The position numbers were made by a program, and so were the translations under genes. This document shows, piece by piece, positions 21,440 through 32,081 of a stretch of DNA of 64,000 nucleotides (position 1 is its first letter; the number at the start of each line of letters is the position of its first letter). The notes beneath the pieces are model-generated. The model was not told where the DNA came from. It saw only the letters and a list, made by a program, of their open reading frames with translations, and ran no database searches. The stretch comes from Symbiodinium natans (taxonomy: Eukaryota > Sar > Dinophyceae > Suessiales > Symbiodiniaceae): contig CAJNDS010000691.1 of the NCBI GenBank assembly GCA_905221605.1, forward strand, positions 670,697 through 734,696, in the 5' to 3' direction.

Positions 21440-21976
21440 CAATCACAAGTTGCGATATCGAAAGCAATGGCGACAATCATGCGACGCCCGCAAGAAAGGA
21501 AACCACCTAGACGCTGCAACTCTGAACCCCAAACTCTGAACCCCAAGCCCTGAGCCCTAAATCCTAAACCCTTTTATAACTTGAACACACAATTGGCTTT
21601 CTTCTTTGATACAAGAAATTCCCATCGAGATGCAGCGACTGACCATCAGATCAAACGCATTGCCGTTTCGTGACTGTTGTTCAGGGTGGTTTAGGTTTCG
21701 AATCCAGGGTTTAGGGCATAAGCCTTGAGAGTTGGTGTTTCAGGGTTGAGGGGTTAAGGATCTTGGTGTAACCCTAAACCCTAAACCCTAAACCCTAAAC
21801 CCTAAACCGTAAGCCCTAAACCCTAAGCCCTGTTCGTGCAAAGGGCGGTAGCGCAGGGCGGTCGACTCTTCGACTTCTCTGCAGCGAATTCCTAACAACC
21901 GAATTCAGGAGCCCACATGATCTCCTTACGGACTGGGTAGGTAACCCTTAACCTCTTCGGTTATATAGACTCCTAC

Positions 21977-22007
<31 letters not shown>

Positions 22008-23088
22008 ATACACATATAAAGGGTTAAGGTTGTTTTGGGCTAGGGTATTCTGCCTGCAAGTAATCTTACCTATCTCTACATCGTCAAAGCCTCCCAAACA
22101 TCCATTCTATCAAGATAGACTTCTATGTTGCATCCACCCGTTGCACCCAATCGAGGCCCCCTCATCATACTTGAGGCCTTCCTTTTTAATCCGAGAGTCA
22201 GAGGGCTGTTTTGGAGGTTTAGGGTTTAGGGTTTAGTGTTTAGGGTCTTGTGGTGGCTTTGTGACTCTCCCTCCCCTGCTGCTGGAACCTGCCAGGCATT
22301 CAAGCCGTGGACAGGATTTCTGTATCTTTGGACTCTATAACCGTAAACCCTATGCCTATACCCTAGACCATGCTGCTTTGCATCCTGCTGATACGCCAGA
22401 CTGCCTTACAGCTTGCCTAGGACCCCGATTAGGCCTGGATTCTCTTGTTGTTTAGGGTGTGGTGCCTCTACAAGCCCACCCTGATTCTGCAGTAACCTTC
22501 AAGTAACCCTACTTATATCCCCGCTTCTAACTACCCATGAACCTCTAAGTACATGAAGACCCCGATGTACAACTTATGAGGCGTTTGCAGATGAGGACCA
22601 TGTGCTTTCATCATGTCGGAACGCCTACATATAGTATATGAAGGACAGGTCCTTCAATTCAGGGGTATTGGAGTCTCTGGGGCGAAGGGCTTTCTGGCCT
22701 GTCTCTATAAAGCCTCATGGTTTTGGGTTTCGGGTTTATGGCCCTGAAGCCTCAAAGTTCTTTAGTTTTGGAGAGCTTGCAGACTGTTCCAGCAGCGGGG
22801 GATGTAGCCTTTGAAGACGACAGCCATCTCCTCTCGTAGAGAGTTTTTGGCTGCGCGAAGATTTCCAAAGACCACTCTGAGCATGGGAAAAGACGCCAGT
22901 GCCGCTGGCAGTGACGCTTAGAAAACCCAATAGCTAACGAATAGCTGAGTCTCCCTGACCCTAAACCCTCAACCCTGAACACTGAACCCTAAACCCTAAA
23001 CCCTAAACCCCTAAACCCTAAACCCCTACACCCTAAACCCCTAAACCCTGAACCCCTGGAACCAGAAACCAGTCTTCCTGCATTCCAG
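21440..23088. other. Intergenic or intronic stretch
   Basis: It holds CCCTAAA at 21770-21830, a family 12 element at 21930-22054, a TTTAGGG tract at 22215-22245 and CCCTAAA repeats at 22960-23060. A short peptide frame at about 21613-21660 (IEMQRLTIRSNALPF) may be an exon. Nothing else is convincing. Confidence 0.4.
21930..22054. mobile_element. Family 12 AT-cored element (copy 2)
   Basis: It starts GGACTGGGTAGGTAACCCTT and ends AAGGGTTAAGGTTGTTTTGG, then AGGGTATTC. The core is (AT)n followed by (GT)n. Length and ends match the copy at 13394-13517. Confidence 0.75.
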
Positions 23089-24323
23089 GAGGTGTTCGAA
23101 ATCATGAAGCGCAGCTACGAGAGAATTGGTTCTGGCACCCCGCCCCTGTGCCGCAAGGGCTTAGGGTTTAGGGTTTAGGGTTTAGGGTTTAGGGTTTAAA
23201 GCATTCCCATGCAGCCTCCCAAGGATGGCTCAGGCCTGGGGGGCTAAAGGAACCCTCAACGGGTTTCTGGTCCACGGACCTTCATAGGGTTTAGGGTTTA
23301 GGGTTTAGGGTTAGGGTTTAGGGTTTAGGGTTTAGGGTTTAGGGTTTAGGGTTTAGGGTTTACATGTTTAGGGTTTACATGTTTAGGGTTTAGGGTTTAG
23401 GGTTTCAGTAGTACTTGTTGGCCCAGTGGTACCCTTTTCCCTTTTTTTGGGTTCAAGGTTCCCTTATAAAGTAACTATTCCAGAAAAGGGTGCCCTTACT
23501 ATAAGATGGCTACTCGGCTACTAGGTAGTATAGGGTTTTGTATGGTCAGTTCTCTAAAATATAGTCCCCTTTTTGGGCACCCTAAAGAAGACTTTGAAGA
23601 GAGGGCCTCCTTTGAAAAAGGACCCTAGCAGGGGGTCAGATTTTAGAGAAGTGACCATATGACCCCACTGGCTCTTCGCTTTGTGCGACAATTTGCCCTA
23701 AACCCTAAACCTTCACCCCTAACCCTAAATCCGTAGTCACTACCGAGAGGGCCAACCCCCCCCCCCCCCCCCCATACCATCTAACTCAAGTTCTATGGGC
23801 TTAGGGTTTCAGGGGTTTTGGGGTTTAGGGGTTTAGGATGGGGGCTCCGGAGAAGCTCGTGAGGACTACAGTCTGTTGAGCCCGTATTCGGGTGCCCTTC
23901 TGTTGGGAACCATGACCTAAACGGTAAACCCTAAGCTCTAAACCCTACACCCTAAACCCTAAACCCTAAACCCTAACCCCCTTCCCCCCCTAACCCCCAA
24001 ACCCCAAACCCCCTAACACAACCTAAAAGCTCTCCGGGAACCCCAAACATCGGCAGCCCGCATGAGGTATGATCTTTGGGCTCCTGACTGCCCTGCATTT
24101 CAGCTGATCAGCTTCCATGTCCAAGGCCCTTTCGGGCTTCTGTAAGAGGGGGGGGGGGGGTTTTGGGTTTTGGGTTTTGGGTTTTGGGTTTTGGGTTTTG
24201 GGTTTTGGGTTTTGGGTTTTTGGGTGTAGGGTTTAGGGTTTAGGGTTTAGGGTTTAGGGCTACTTGAGGGGTCGGAATAGTTACTTTAATATTCTTCTAT
24301 ATAGAAAAAACATGTCTGTACAC

Positions 24324-24354
<31 letters not shown>

Positions 24355-24734
24355 CCAAATTGACCCCCAAACCCTATTCAAATTATGAAGGCCCCATGCG
24401 TAAGAACCCCACCAAAAACAGACTAACCCCTATATTACTCTTACAAGGAAGAGAGAGAGAGAGAGAGAGAGAGATATATATATATTATTTTTTTTTTGGG
24501 GGGGGGGTTGCTTCTTGAGCAAATGGTAGCTACAGAAGTTGAGACGCCCGGCCCTGAGGACGCGGACGATTTCAGGTGCTCGGAACTCTGGACCTGGCCA
24601 CTTGGCAGGTTCAGGGTCTCAGGTGTGGGGTTTAGGGTTTAGGGTTTAGGGTTTAGGGTTTAGGGTTTAGGGTTCAGGGTTTCGGGATCGGCTTCAAGAG
24701 CCGCAAAAGCCGACTCTTTTCGCAGGTTCGCCTG
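23089..24734 (+). CDS. Multi-exon gene model, 3' part, unknown protein
   Basis: Exons 23089-23158 (VFEIMKRSYERIGSGTPP), 23215-23288 (SQGWLRPGGLKEPSTGFW), 24104-24125, 24536-24608 (EVETPGPEDADDFRCSELW) and a possible stop exon 24726-24734 join in phase. Donors are GC, GT, GC and GT. The exon at 23089 lies between CCCTAAA and |GCTTAGGGTTT. The exon at 24536 begins within about 10 bp of the right end of a family 2 element, which suggests the element supplied the acceptor region. The family is not recognised and the 22-nt exon is speculative. Confidence 0.4.
23278..23405. repeat. TTTAGGG tract
   Basis: Nearly continuous TTTAGGG heptamers are interrupted twice by the insert TTTACATG. The tract begins within or right after the exon ending at 23288. 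Confidence 0.9.
23418..23525. mobile_element. Family 5 inverted-repeat element
   Basis: GGCCCAGTGGTACCCTTTTC at the left pairs loosely with AAAAGGGTGCCC and GGCTACTCGGCTACTAGG at the right. The copy at 53957-54075 has the same order of words; partial copies lie at 5043, 11690 and 15170. Confidence 0.65.
24155..24262. repeat. G-run and TTTTGGG array
   Basis: A run of about 14 G is followed by about nine perfect TTTTGGG heptamers, which then revert to TTTAGGG. It is another homogenised variant. Confidence 0.85.
24264..24397. mobile_element. Family 8 inverted-repeat element, AT-expanded
   Basis: The left end GAGGGGTCGGAATA and right end GAAGGCCCC match family 8. The core holds a long (TA)n stretch. 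Its right end abuts the family 2 copy at 24398. Confidence 0.65.
24398..24526. mobile_element. Family 2 inverted-repeat element (copy 3)
   Basis: GCGTAAGAACCCC pairs with GCTTCTTGAGC. CCCCTATATTACTC and AAGGAAGAG match the other copies. The core has expanded (GA)n, (TA)n and a G-run. It directly precedes the exon at 24536. Confidence 0.75.
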
Positions 24735-24785
24735 AGGAAAAGCCATAGCATTCTTGCACGCTCAGTAGATTATGAGATTTTGGGC

Positions 24786-24888
24786 TTGGGATGTTCCCCC
24801 TTATACGAACCTTAGGACGGATTATAGTACGCCTTATTGTGATCCCTCTTAGAGAGTGTCAGTGTTGGTGTAAGGGAGAACATCCCAA
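24786..24888. mobile_element. Family 3 inverted-repeat element
   Basis: The ends TTGGGATGTTCCCCCTTATA and GGGAGAACATCCCAA are inverted. Length is 103 bp and no coding potential is seen. It shares ends with 34682-34775 and the left end with 7799. Confidence 0.8.
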
Positions 24889-25103
24889 TTTGGGGCTCTT
24901 ATGATTTGGCTTCTTAATTCTTCTGGAACGTTTTCGAGCCTGACTTCTAGAAGTTGGGGTTTTCAGGGTTTGGGGTTTAGGGTTTTGGGTTTTCAGGGTT
25001 TTCAGGGAGGGTTTTTTTTTTTTTTTTTTTTTTTCCTGGGGTTCGGGGTACCTTGAACTCTTTGAACTACCGAGGCAGTGTTTTGAAAGGAGGCGACGCA
25101 GAA

Positions 25104-25211
25104 ATATAGGGGTCGGAATGATTGCCAATAGTATTTATTCCCTTATGGTCTTTTTGTATTTACACTACAATAGCCCCCAAGACCCTATTGCAATTATTCA
25201 GGCCCCTATAT
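25104..25211. mobile_element. Family 8 inverted-repeat element
   Basis: ATATAGGGGTCGGAATG pairs with CAGGCCCCTATATT. The interior TATTCCCTTATGG and AATAGCCCCCAAGACCC match the 17905 copy. Confidence 0.8.
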
Positions 25212-25514
25212 TAACCAGTTTGCAAGGTGGTTCGACCTTTCTGAGGGTGGCGCATCATGCCATTTGAGTTTGGAGGCTTCTCATTCGGAGGTTTTAGTCT
25301 GCCTTATTGTGGGGCTTGGAGTACTATGATGTGCGCCCAAGCAAGTGAAGTCTTCGTGTCGGGATCGACGCGCTTCCATGTAGGATCCCTACATATTGAC
25401 ATATGAGGCCTCTTGCAGTGGATCACAGCCCGAGTACGGACCATGGTCGCGTGATCATATAGCTGCTCTTTTGAACTTGCGGCAGCTTCTGTCCAGACAT
25501 TCTTAAAAGGAGAC

Positions 25515-25901
25515 TTGCCACCTCATCCCAAGTCGAATCCAGAAAGATTTTTCAACATCCATGTCTTTTAGATCTGTTGCTACCAGCCTGCATGTTGCTA
25601 CTGTAAACTGCTGCTGCAGGATTTCTGGCATATCTTGGCCGACGGGGAGCTCGCACCAAAACCCTCCGCCTTGTCTTGTCTGCACCCAGAAATGCACGTG
25701 CCTCGGCTGTTTAGGGTTTAGGGTTTAGGGTTTCGGGTTTCGGGTTTCGGGTTTAGGGTTGGACTCTGATGTGGATATCATTCGATTTGCATTATCCACA
25801 GCCGTAAACGTCACAAAAGCCATTCGGCTGCGTGAATCAACCCCGTACCCTATTTTAAACTGACAGAGGCTGTGTCCCACGCAGTAGGAGTCGCTAGCTT
25901 C
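25515..25901 (-). CDS. Two exons of a minus-strand gene, unknown protein
   Basis: Read on the minus strand, exon 25901-25767 gives SYCVGHSLCQFKIGYG and MAFVTFTAVDNANRMISTS. Exon about 25706-25515 gives QGGGFWCELPVGQDMPEIL and MDVEKSFWIRLGMRWQ. The separating intron is made of telomeric heptamers and ends CCCTAAACAG on this strand. A GA donor is needed for the first exon. The composition is much better than the opposite frames. The block FVTFTAVDNANRMI resembles part of an RNA-recognition or cyclophilin-like strand pattern, but I do not assign a family. This is the only minus-strand gene I see. Confidence 0.5.
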
Positions 25902-26059
25902 CTGGTAAAGGGACCCTGATTTGGAGCATCGCCTGTATACAGATTGCGGTTGCAGGCTTCGCCTCCGAGTTGAACCGCCCTCAGAAGAGGGATGTAAGCC
26001 CTGTTCCACGTCACACACATACCCTGACCGGGACATCCATGGTTACTAAAGGAGCCCAT

Positions 26060-26915
26060 ATTCCCTATATACAATGCAATTTAGAATATGAACTCGACGT
26101 GCTGCTTGCAGTCCTCAGGTTCGATATCTTCTCGTCAAGGTGCCTCGTCAGGGTTTTGGATTCAGGGGTTTGGCCCAGGGTTCTGCATACTCAGGATCAG
26201 ATTTCCTGCTCCCGGAAGGTTCTGCCAGGTATTTTTGCAGAGTTGGATGCTGTGGGCGCTTGTCTTTTTTTGCTAAGGTCCAAGCGTCACAGCGTTCTTT
26301 TACCACCCTAAGGCTCTTGGGCCCTCAAACCGCTTAGGAATTGAGACCCCAGAGCCCTCCTTAGGAGGCACCAATCCCTCTGTAGGAGGGTCCTTGGAGC
26401 CTTCGGGCAGAAAACGGCCCAAGAAGCTCCCTCCCCAGAAGGTGGGTTTGGACTGTTGCGTGAGGGTTGCTTCCGACGTCTACGTTTTTATCATGGAATG
26501 GTCCACTACGGGCTAGGGGTTGCCCTCAACCCTAAACCCTAAACCCTAACCCAAAGGGTCCGTGTGGTGCCCAAGGGAGCACATTGTTTATTTCATCTGA
26601 GCGGCCACTTGTTGCTATTCACTGACATGGGTTTTGGGGTCGGTGAAAGACTTCTGTTTTATTTCTGCGATGTTAACCTTAAAAATGTTTAGATTCGTTG
26701 CTTGAAATCTGGGTTGCCTGTGTCTCACCTGTGTTGTTGTTTAAGAACAACAAAACCTGGAGAACCTTAAGTATGCATGCTTTTAAGGATTAAAAGAATA
26801 ATAACATTTTCTATGTTTTCCGTGTTGACAGGGGTCGATGGGAAGGGGGGAGAAAGGGAGAGGGGGGTAGGGGGGGGGGGGGCAGGGCGGGCCCTAAATG
26901 TAAACATAGGCCAAC
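26060..26915. other. Stretch without a secure gene
   Basis: Overlapping open frames at 26088-26337 on + lack a recognisable pattern. After 26340 the sequence is unique, with a small CCCTAAA tract (26525-26550) and a G-rich run at 26835-26890. Composition changes here: telomeric repeats become sparse from this point to about 51 kb. Confidence 0.4.
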
Positions 26916-27500
26916 AGTGGCCCAGATGATGTTCTAGTGAACGAGGGGATTATTTGCTGGAAGTCTGGGGTGATCGCCTCCGATTTGTGTGCTGAATTTC
27001 TTGAAAGAAGCCAGGGAAATGTTTGGGTTTTCTGTTTTTTGAATTGTGGCGGTTATGTTTGCTTGGGGCGGCTTGTGTCTGCTTCGGTCATGCTAGGCAT
27101 CACACCCGTGTCAGGATCGACCCGAAACATTGAGTGTGAGTTGGGCCCGCTCGAGTCTTCGGTGTGTTGTTTGTGTTTGTGCAGAAGACCTGCTGGCTCC
27201 AAATGTTTGCTCAAACAGGCGCAGCTGTCATGCCACATCGAACGAACAGCTGGGGTTTTGCAGCTCAGCTTGAGACATTAATGTGGAGGGTAGAAGCTAC
27301 GACTAACAGAGTTTGTGTAAAAAAAAGTTGCACGCATATCGCACATGGGCTCTAGCCACACGCATGGGTCTTATTATGCTGTTTCAGGGCGTGCTGCAGT
27401 TCGGGTCGGCTGTGCATAAATTCGCTGCATTTTTGCAATTGTGGTCAATGCCGGGCTTCTATGGCATCCTTCACCACGTGAACAAGAAGCGTCGCGAAGG
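26916..27500 (+). CDS. Putative exons of an unknown + gene
   Basis: Segments with coding-like composition are about 26920-27013 (NEGIICWKSGVIASDLCAEF), 27185-27220 (TCWLQMFAQTG, after GTGCAG) and 27390-27500 (QFGSAVHKFAAFLQLWSMPG, after GTTTCAG). They may be 5' exons of the gene continuing at 27777, but phases were not reconciled. No family is recognised. Confidence 0.35.
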
Positions 27501-27776
27501 TGCCTCCCACCCCCTGTATGCTCTGCACATGTGTGGCCATTCAAGTTGCAAGCTGTGGCAATTAATGTGACGATTGTGTGTGTGTGTGTGTCAAAACTGT
27601 GGCAAATGTGGCTTGCAGCGCTAGTGTCTTTGCCCTAGGCCAGCAGCTGTGGGAATCTTAAGCTTGCAACCTTGCTGAAGGGTCGAGTTTTCCAAGGTGT
27701 GCTGTGCAGCTGTTGCTGGTACCGGCCGGCTGTGTAGGGGGTTGTTGCTGGCTTTTTAGCTAGCTGTGTGCCAGCC

Positions 27777-28968
27777 ATGCCGGCTGCGAGTAAAGTGAAG
27801 GCTTCACATGAGGGCTCGGGGGCCCCGGCTACGTTCCAGCAGATGGATGCAGAGATGGTTGTAGATGGCAAGCATGTGTCGGGCAAGCAAGTCCTCCGAC
27901 CCGTGCGCTTCTTTGTGTCGGTTTCTTGCTTCATATAGTTTATAAGAGAATCGACTGCTGTCGCCCTGGCCTAGGCCTGCCCCTTTCCGGTAAACTCCTG
28001 CAAAGCTGATTGCTGAGGAGGCAGCCCTGAGGATTGTGGACACCATCAGGCCAGTTGTGGAAAACCGGCTGTCAGAGCTGCGGCAGCAGGAGGAGCTGGG
28101 TAGCAGATTGTATACAGGTTTTTGTTTCCCTCCAAACTTTTGCATTTCGTGCACATGTGTGTGCATGCCATGTGCATATGTCTATATGTGTATGTGCACA
28201 CATATACATGTGCGAAGATGTGCCATGTGTGTGACATTAAGGACAAGCCCATTCTCACCCTGTACGAGGTGAAGATTGGAGAACCGGATCTGATCGACGC
28301 CCAGAACTATGAGGTGATGAAACTTTACACTGTGAGCCTCCTTAAAGGGGTGGTTCTGCCAAACCCCGAGCTCATCTCGGCCAAGGAACATCATGTTAGG
28401 GCCTCAAAGCCAGAAGATGTTTTGCGGCTGGCTCACCAGGGCATTTCTCTGTCGAGCAAATCAAAATTTGTGTGTAAACAAGGCAGCGCTGCTGTACGTG
28501 GGGGTGCTGTATGGACTGTGGTCCAACGCGTATGTCACTACCAAGGGCAACAAGGGCAAGCTGCGTGTCGGGCGGGCAGTACAGCTTGTGCGAAAGAGGG
28601 TTTCTGAAGTTGCGTGGCATTGAATGGGCTAGATCTGCCAGGAATGGTCAAAATTACAGGGCACGCGTCTCAGATGGCTGGCGTCGTACTTGTGCAGCAC
28701 AATACACAGAACGCCGTATGCCAGGACATGTGCTTCTGGGTGCAAACGCTCGATGCATAAGTCCAATATCAATATATAAATGCAGAGCAGGACACCAAAA
28801 GTGGCTGTGCTCAAAGCTCTGTTCTTCCAAGTGAATGGGAAGCCGGTCCCGACACGTTCAAAGAGCTCAAGCTCACTATCCAGCGAGGCAGGTCTGGACA
28901 GCAATCGGGTTGCGGTGTGCCCACAAACGATCCATCGACTACTGGTTCTTATAGTGGGAATGATGGCA
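27777..28968 (+). CDS. Dinoflagellate-type gene of unknown function, 5' part
   Basis: An ATG at 27777 starts MPAASKVKASHEGSGAP. The exon runs to a GT donor at 27915. Next come 28006-28109 (AALRIVDTIRPVVENRLSEL), 28242-28469 (LYEVKIGEPDLIDAQNYEVM; 76 codons), 28483-28599 (LYVGVLYGLWSNAYVTTKG; basic) and 28817-28945 (GPDTFKELKLTIQRGRSG). The frame changes between 28469 and 28483, only 13 nt apart. That is too short for a normal intron, so either an earlier donor is used or the copy is frame-shifted. The ATG context and Lys/Arg-rich tail fit the N-terminal part of a large expanded family. I cannot assign a function. Confidence 0.55.
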
Positions 28969-29024
28969 TTAATGCCTTTTAAATATTTTGTATATATGTC
29001 CCCTATATAATCCCCTAAAGTCGC

Positions 29025-29058
<34 letters not shown>

Positions 29059-29105
29059 CTATGGCGATATCAGGTACCTAATTCCCTCATTCCCACTATA
29101 AGAAT
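28945..29105. mobile_element. Introner-like element with perfect 18-bp inverted ends
   Basis: TTCTTATAGTGGGAATGA (28946-28963) is exactly complementary to TCATTCCCACTATAAGAA (29088-29105). The interior has a (TA)n core and no coding capacity. The coding frame of the preceding exon reaches it at ACTG|GTTCTTATAG, and the element ends ...CTATAAG|AATTC. It could therefore be removed as an intron using its own ends. Confidence 0.8.
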
Positions 29106-29119
29106 TCTTGGTTTCCGAG

Positions 29120-30390
29120 GGGTGGTGGCTGATCAGGCTTGCAAATTGAATCCACATGTGCAATTTCGGCTGGGCAGGCTTCTTTGTCACAGCCGTCAGA
29201 GATGGGGTCCTTGGCAGAGGACTTGGAGGAATTCCTGCATTCCTGGACCCGGCCCATTAGCTAGGCCTTGTACGGTGGAACCTTGGAAGGATGCTGGCGC
29301 TGAGTTGGAAGTCTTGAGCGCCGATGGGGATCCGGATGAAGACGAGGCTGTGCTGGTGAACGTAATTTTACAGTAACACGACATCATTCCGGATTGTGTG
29401 CAGCAGCCAGGCTGCCTGAAGTTGCAAGCCAGGTCATGGAACTTGAGGTTTGAGTACTAGTGCTTGGCCCCAGGTACTTGAGGTGGAGATGGATGTGGCC
29501 GAGGATGAAGTCAAGGCTGCTAGGGCACGTTTAAGAGTTTTCAACTTTGGCTTATAATATGCATATAGGCATCGATTGGTTGCAGTCGCCAGGCTTGCTG
29601 CGAAGGTGGAAGCCAGGTCCTGGACCCTGAGGTGCAAACTACTAAAGTTCTTGCTGGTCTGAGGTTGCAAGCCCGCGTTCGTCTGAGGTTGCAAGCCCGC
29701 GTCCGCGTGCTGGGTTTGTAGAGGCGTTGCTGGAGCACAATTCCTGGTGAGCTACGCGTGATATTAAGTATGATATCGATAGCAGTCCAGGTCCTTTCAG
29801 ATTCTGAAGAGCGGCCGTGCCCGCCCAACCCTGCAACTTGCATTATTTCAAGAGCTTGTCCCGCTATATGCTTGCATCTAATAAGCGGTTCATGTAGTGA
29901 TGATGTTTGGTGTTGAGAGATCGCTTAAGGCCTGCGGGCCTGCGCCTGACAATGTGAACTCGGAGGCAAAGGAGGGGTCGGGACGGTGGAGGGGGGGGGG
30001 GGGGTATTTAACCCCTAAACCCTAAACTAACCGGATATACCCTAAACCCGGCCCGAAACCCTAAAATATTTTTCTGAAAACTGCAATATATATTGGGATA
30101 ATGTGTAGCTAGCATTCTTACAACATAAGCAGTCTTGCTCTCTGTTGTCCGCACAACCCCAAATCGAGCCCTTAAAATGCACACGATTGCTGCACCCTTG
30201 TCGGAAATGTGGCACAGGTGCCGGCTGCCCTGCCAGAGGATTGATGCTCGGAATGAGTCTGCTGGTGAGGGATGCTTGGCATGCCCTGCGGGTGCAGAAC
30301 AATCTGCTGCAAGAATTTTATGGCAGGAGCCAGTCATCCCTCGCGTGTTGGAGCCTGATTTGGCCTGGGCCTGAGATACCCTAAACCCTA
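29120..30390 (+). CDS. Putative exons, coiled-coil type
   Basis: Coding-like segments on + are about 29205-29262 (LAEDLEEFLHSWTRP), 29280-29360 (DAGAELEVLSADGDPDED), 29476-29531 (DVAEDEVKAARARL), 29592-29645 (AAKVEARSWTLRCKLLK) and 30225-30375 (GMSLLVRDAWHALRVQNNLL). Composition is charged and helical. They follow the introner-like element and may continue the 27777 gene. Exact boundaries are not reconciled and a G-run with CCCTAAA repeats lies at 29990-30060. Confidence 0.35.
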
Positions 30391-30492
30391 GCGACTAAAC
30401 CCTAAACCCTAAACCCTAAACCCTAAACCCTAAACCCTAAACCCTAAACCCTAAACCCTAAACCCTAAACCCTAAACCCTAAACCCTAACTA
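30391..30492. repeat. CCCTAAA tract
   Basis: About 13 perfect CCCTAAA heptamers, followed by CTAGTGCTTAG. Confidence 0.95.
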
Positions 30493-31104
30493 GTGCTTAG
30501 ATTCTCATGGATCAGATCAGGTTCAGCCCCGTGGTGTAGTTCGTGAAGGTTTAGGGTTGGGGCTGGTCGAGGCCAAGACATTATAATATGATGGATCTGG
30601 AGGGGAGAATTCCTGCACTTAAGTCCCAAAGTAATTCCTTGCAACGTTGAAACCTTAAAGGTAACCAACCCGGCCTAGATGAAGTGATGTTACGTTACCT
30701 GAGCCAAGGCTGCGGTTGACCAGCTGCCCGGTGATCTCGCCAGTGTTCCTCACTCCAGTGGACAGGGCCCAGAGGCACGGCTACTATCTGCAAAGCTTTA
30801 GATACATTGATGGATCTATTTAAACCCTCTAAACCCTGGCCCTTAGATGCATCGGGTCGCAAATATAATGTAAATGTGAGGCCCTTAAAGCCTACGGATT
30901 CGATTCCGGCTTCTTCTAGTTCCTTGAATGTCCCCCCACAATATTTCTGTCATTCCCACAAAATTCAAGTAGAGTTGGTCAGCAATAGTATTTGTTGAGG
31001 CCAATCTGTTTAATGCCTCATGTTCGTTGTAATTTCGATTCCGGCACCGACTGTGGCTGTGGAGGTGACACACGCCAAGCTGTTTAAACATCAGCAATTA
31101 AAGC

Positions 31105-31345
31105 GTCCCTTGCTCTCCAAGCGTTTATGTGTGCTGAGGCTGCAAAGAGCGAGCCTGCCGATATGATTCCTGCGACTGAGACTTTGGAGGCCAAATGCCC
31201 AGCACGCAGTCTAGGTCAGAAAACTTATCCCCATCCTCAAATTAATGTGGTGGAGGCCAACCCGAAAGATGTGCCTATGAGTTCTTTGGATTCAATGCCG
31301 GCACCCACTGTGGCTGTGGAGGTAACGTTCCCAGCTTGGCATTTG
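31105..31345 (+). CDS. Putative repetitive proline/glutamate-rich exon
   Basis: The frame reads AEAAKSEPADMIPATETLEA and later DVPMSSLDSMPAPTVAVEV. A decayed copy of the second segment lies at about 30985-31075 (the same FDSxPAPTVAVEV-type DNA, frame broken), so the unit has been duplicated. It is followed by a C/T-rich low-complexity block at 31490-31570. Confidence 0.4.
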
Positions 31346-31559
31346 TTTCTTTTAGTAAGTAAACGAGTACACGATTGCCCCCTACTCTGCATTCAGGGTT
31401 GAAATAGGCACATGTGTTCTTTTGAGGCGGGACCCATGCCAGTGGATTCGACAGCTTCTGTGGAAGGGCCTTCGGAGGCAATCAGGGTCCCCCCTCTTCC
31501 CCCCCTCTCCCCCCCCCCCTTCCTCCCTCCCTCCCCCCCCCCCTCCCCCCGGCCCTCCA

Positions 31560-31990
31560 CCACTCCCCCCGGTAGGGTTTAGGGTTTAGGATTTAGGGTT
31601 TAGGGTTTAGGGTTTACGGTTGGGTTTAGGGTAAGAGGTTAGTGTTTAGAGTTGAGAGTTTAGGGTATTTTAGGGTTGGTTCAGGTGAGACTGTAGAACA
31701 TGGGGGGGGGGGGGGGGAGACAATGCACAGCGTGCAACCATATGTGCGTATACAGAGGCTCTGGGTGATGTCGATAGGGGGGGTTTCCGAACCCTAAACC
31801 CTAAACCCCAAACCCCAAACCCTAAACTGTTTATAGGGTATCTTTTGGGGGGTCCCTGTAAGGCTAGGGGGATTCCGTTTAAAGGGTACCCCCTGTCAAT
31901 TTTGTGAACCATACATGACATGCCAACCCAACTAGCTAGACAGTTCTCTGAATCCATCCCTGATCTGCTTTTACGAACTTATTTAATGTG
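31560..31990. repeat. TTTAGGG-rich stretch and G-run
   Basis: TTTAGGG heptamers run from 31572, with variants TTTAGAG and TGAGAG to 31680. A 16-nt G-run and a CCCTAAA tract (31793-31826) follow. No gene is seen. Confidence 0.6.
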
Positions 31991-32081
31991 AGGCTCCGGA
32001 TCCTGCTCCCTTCTCGAAGCCTACCTCGAATGGAGCTTTCAAGGACACCCAGGGTAGTCTAGTCAAATGTGCATACTTTAG

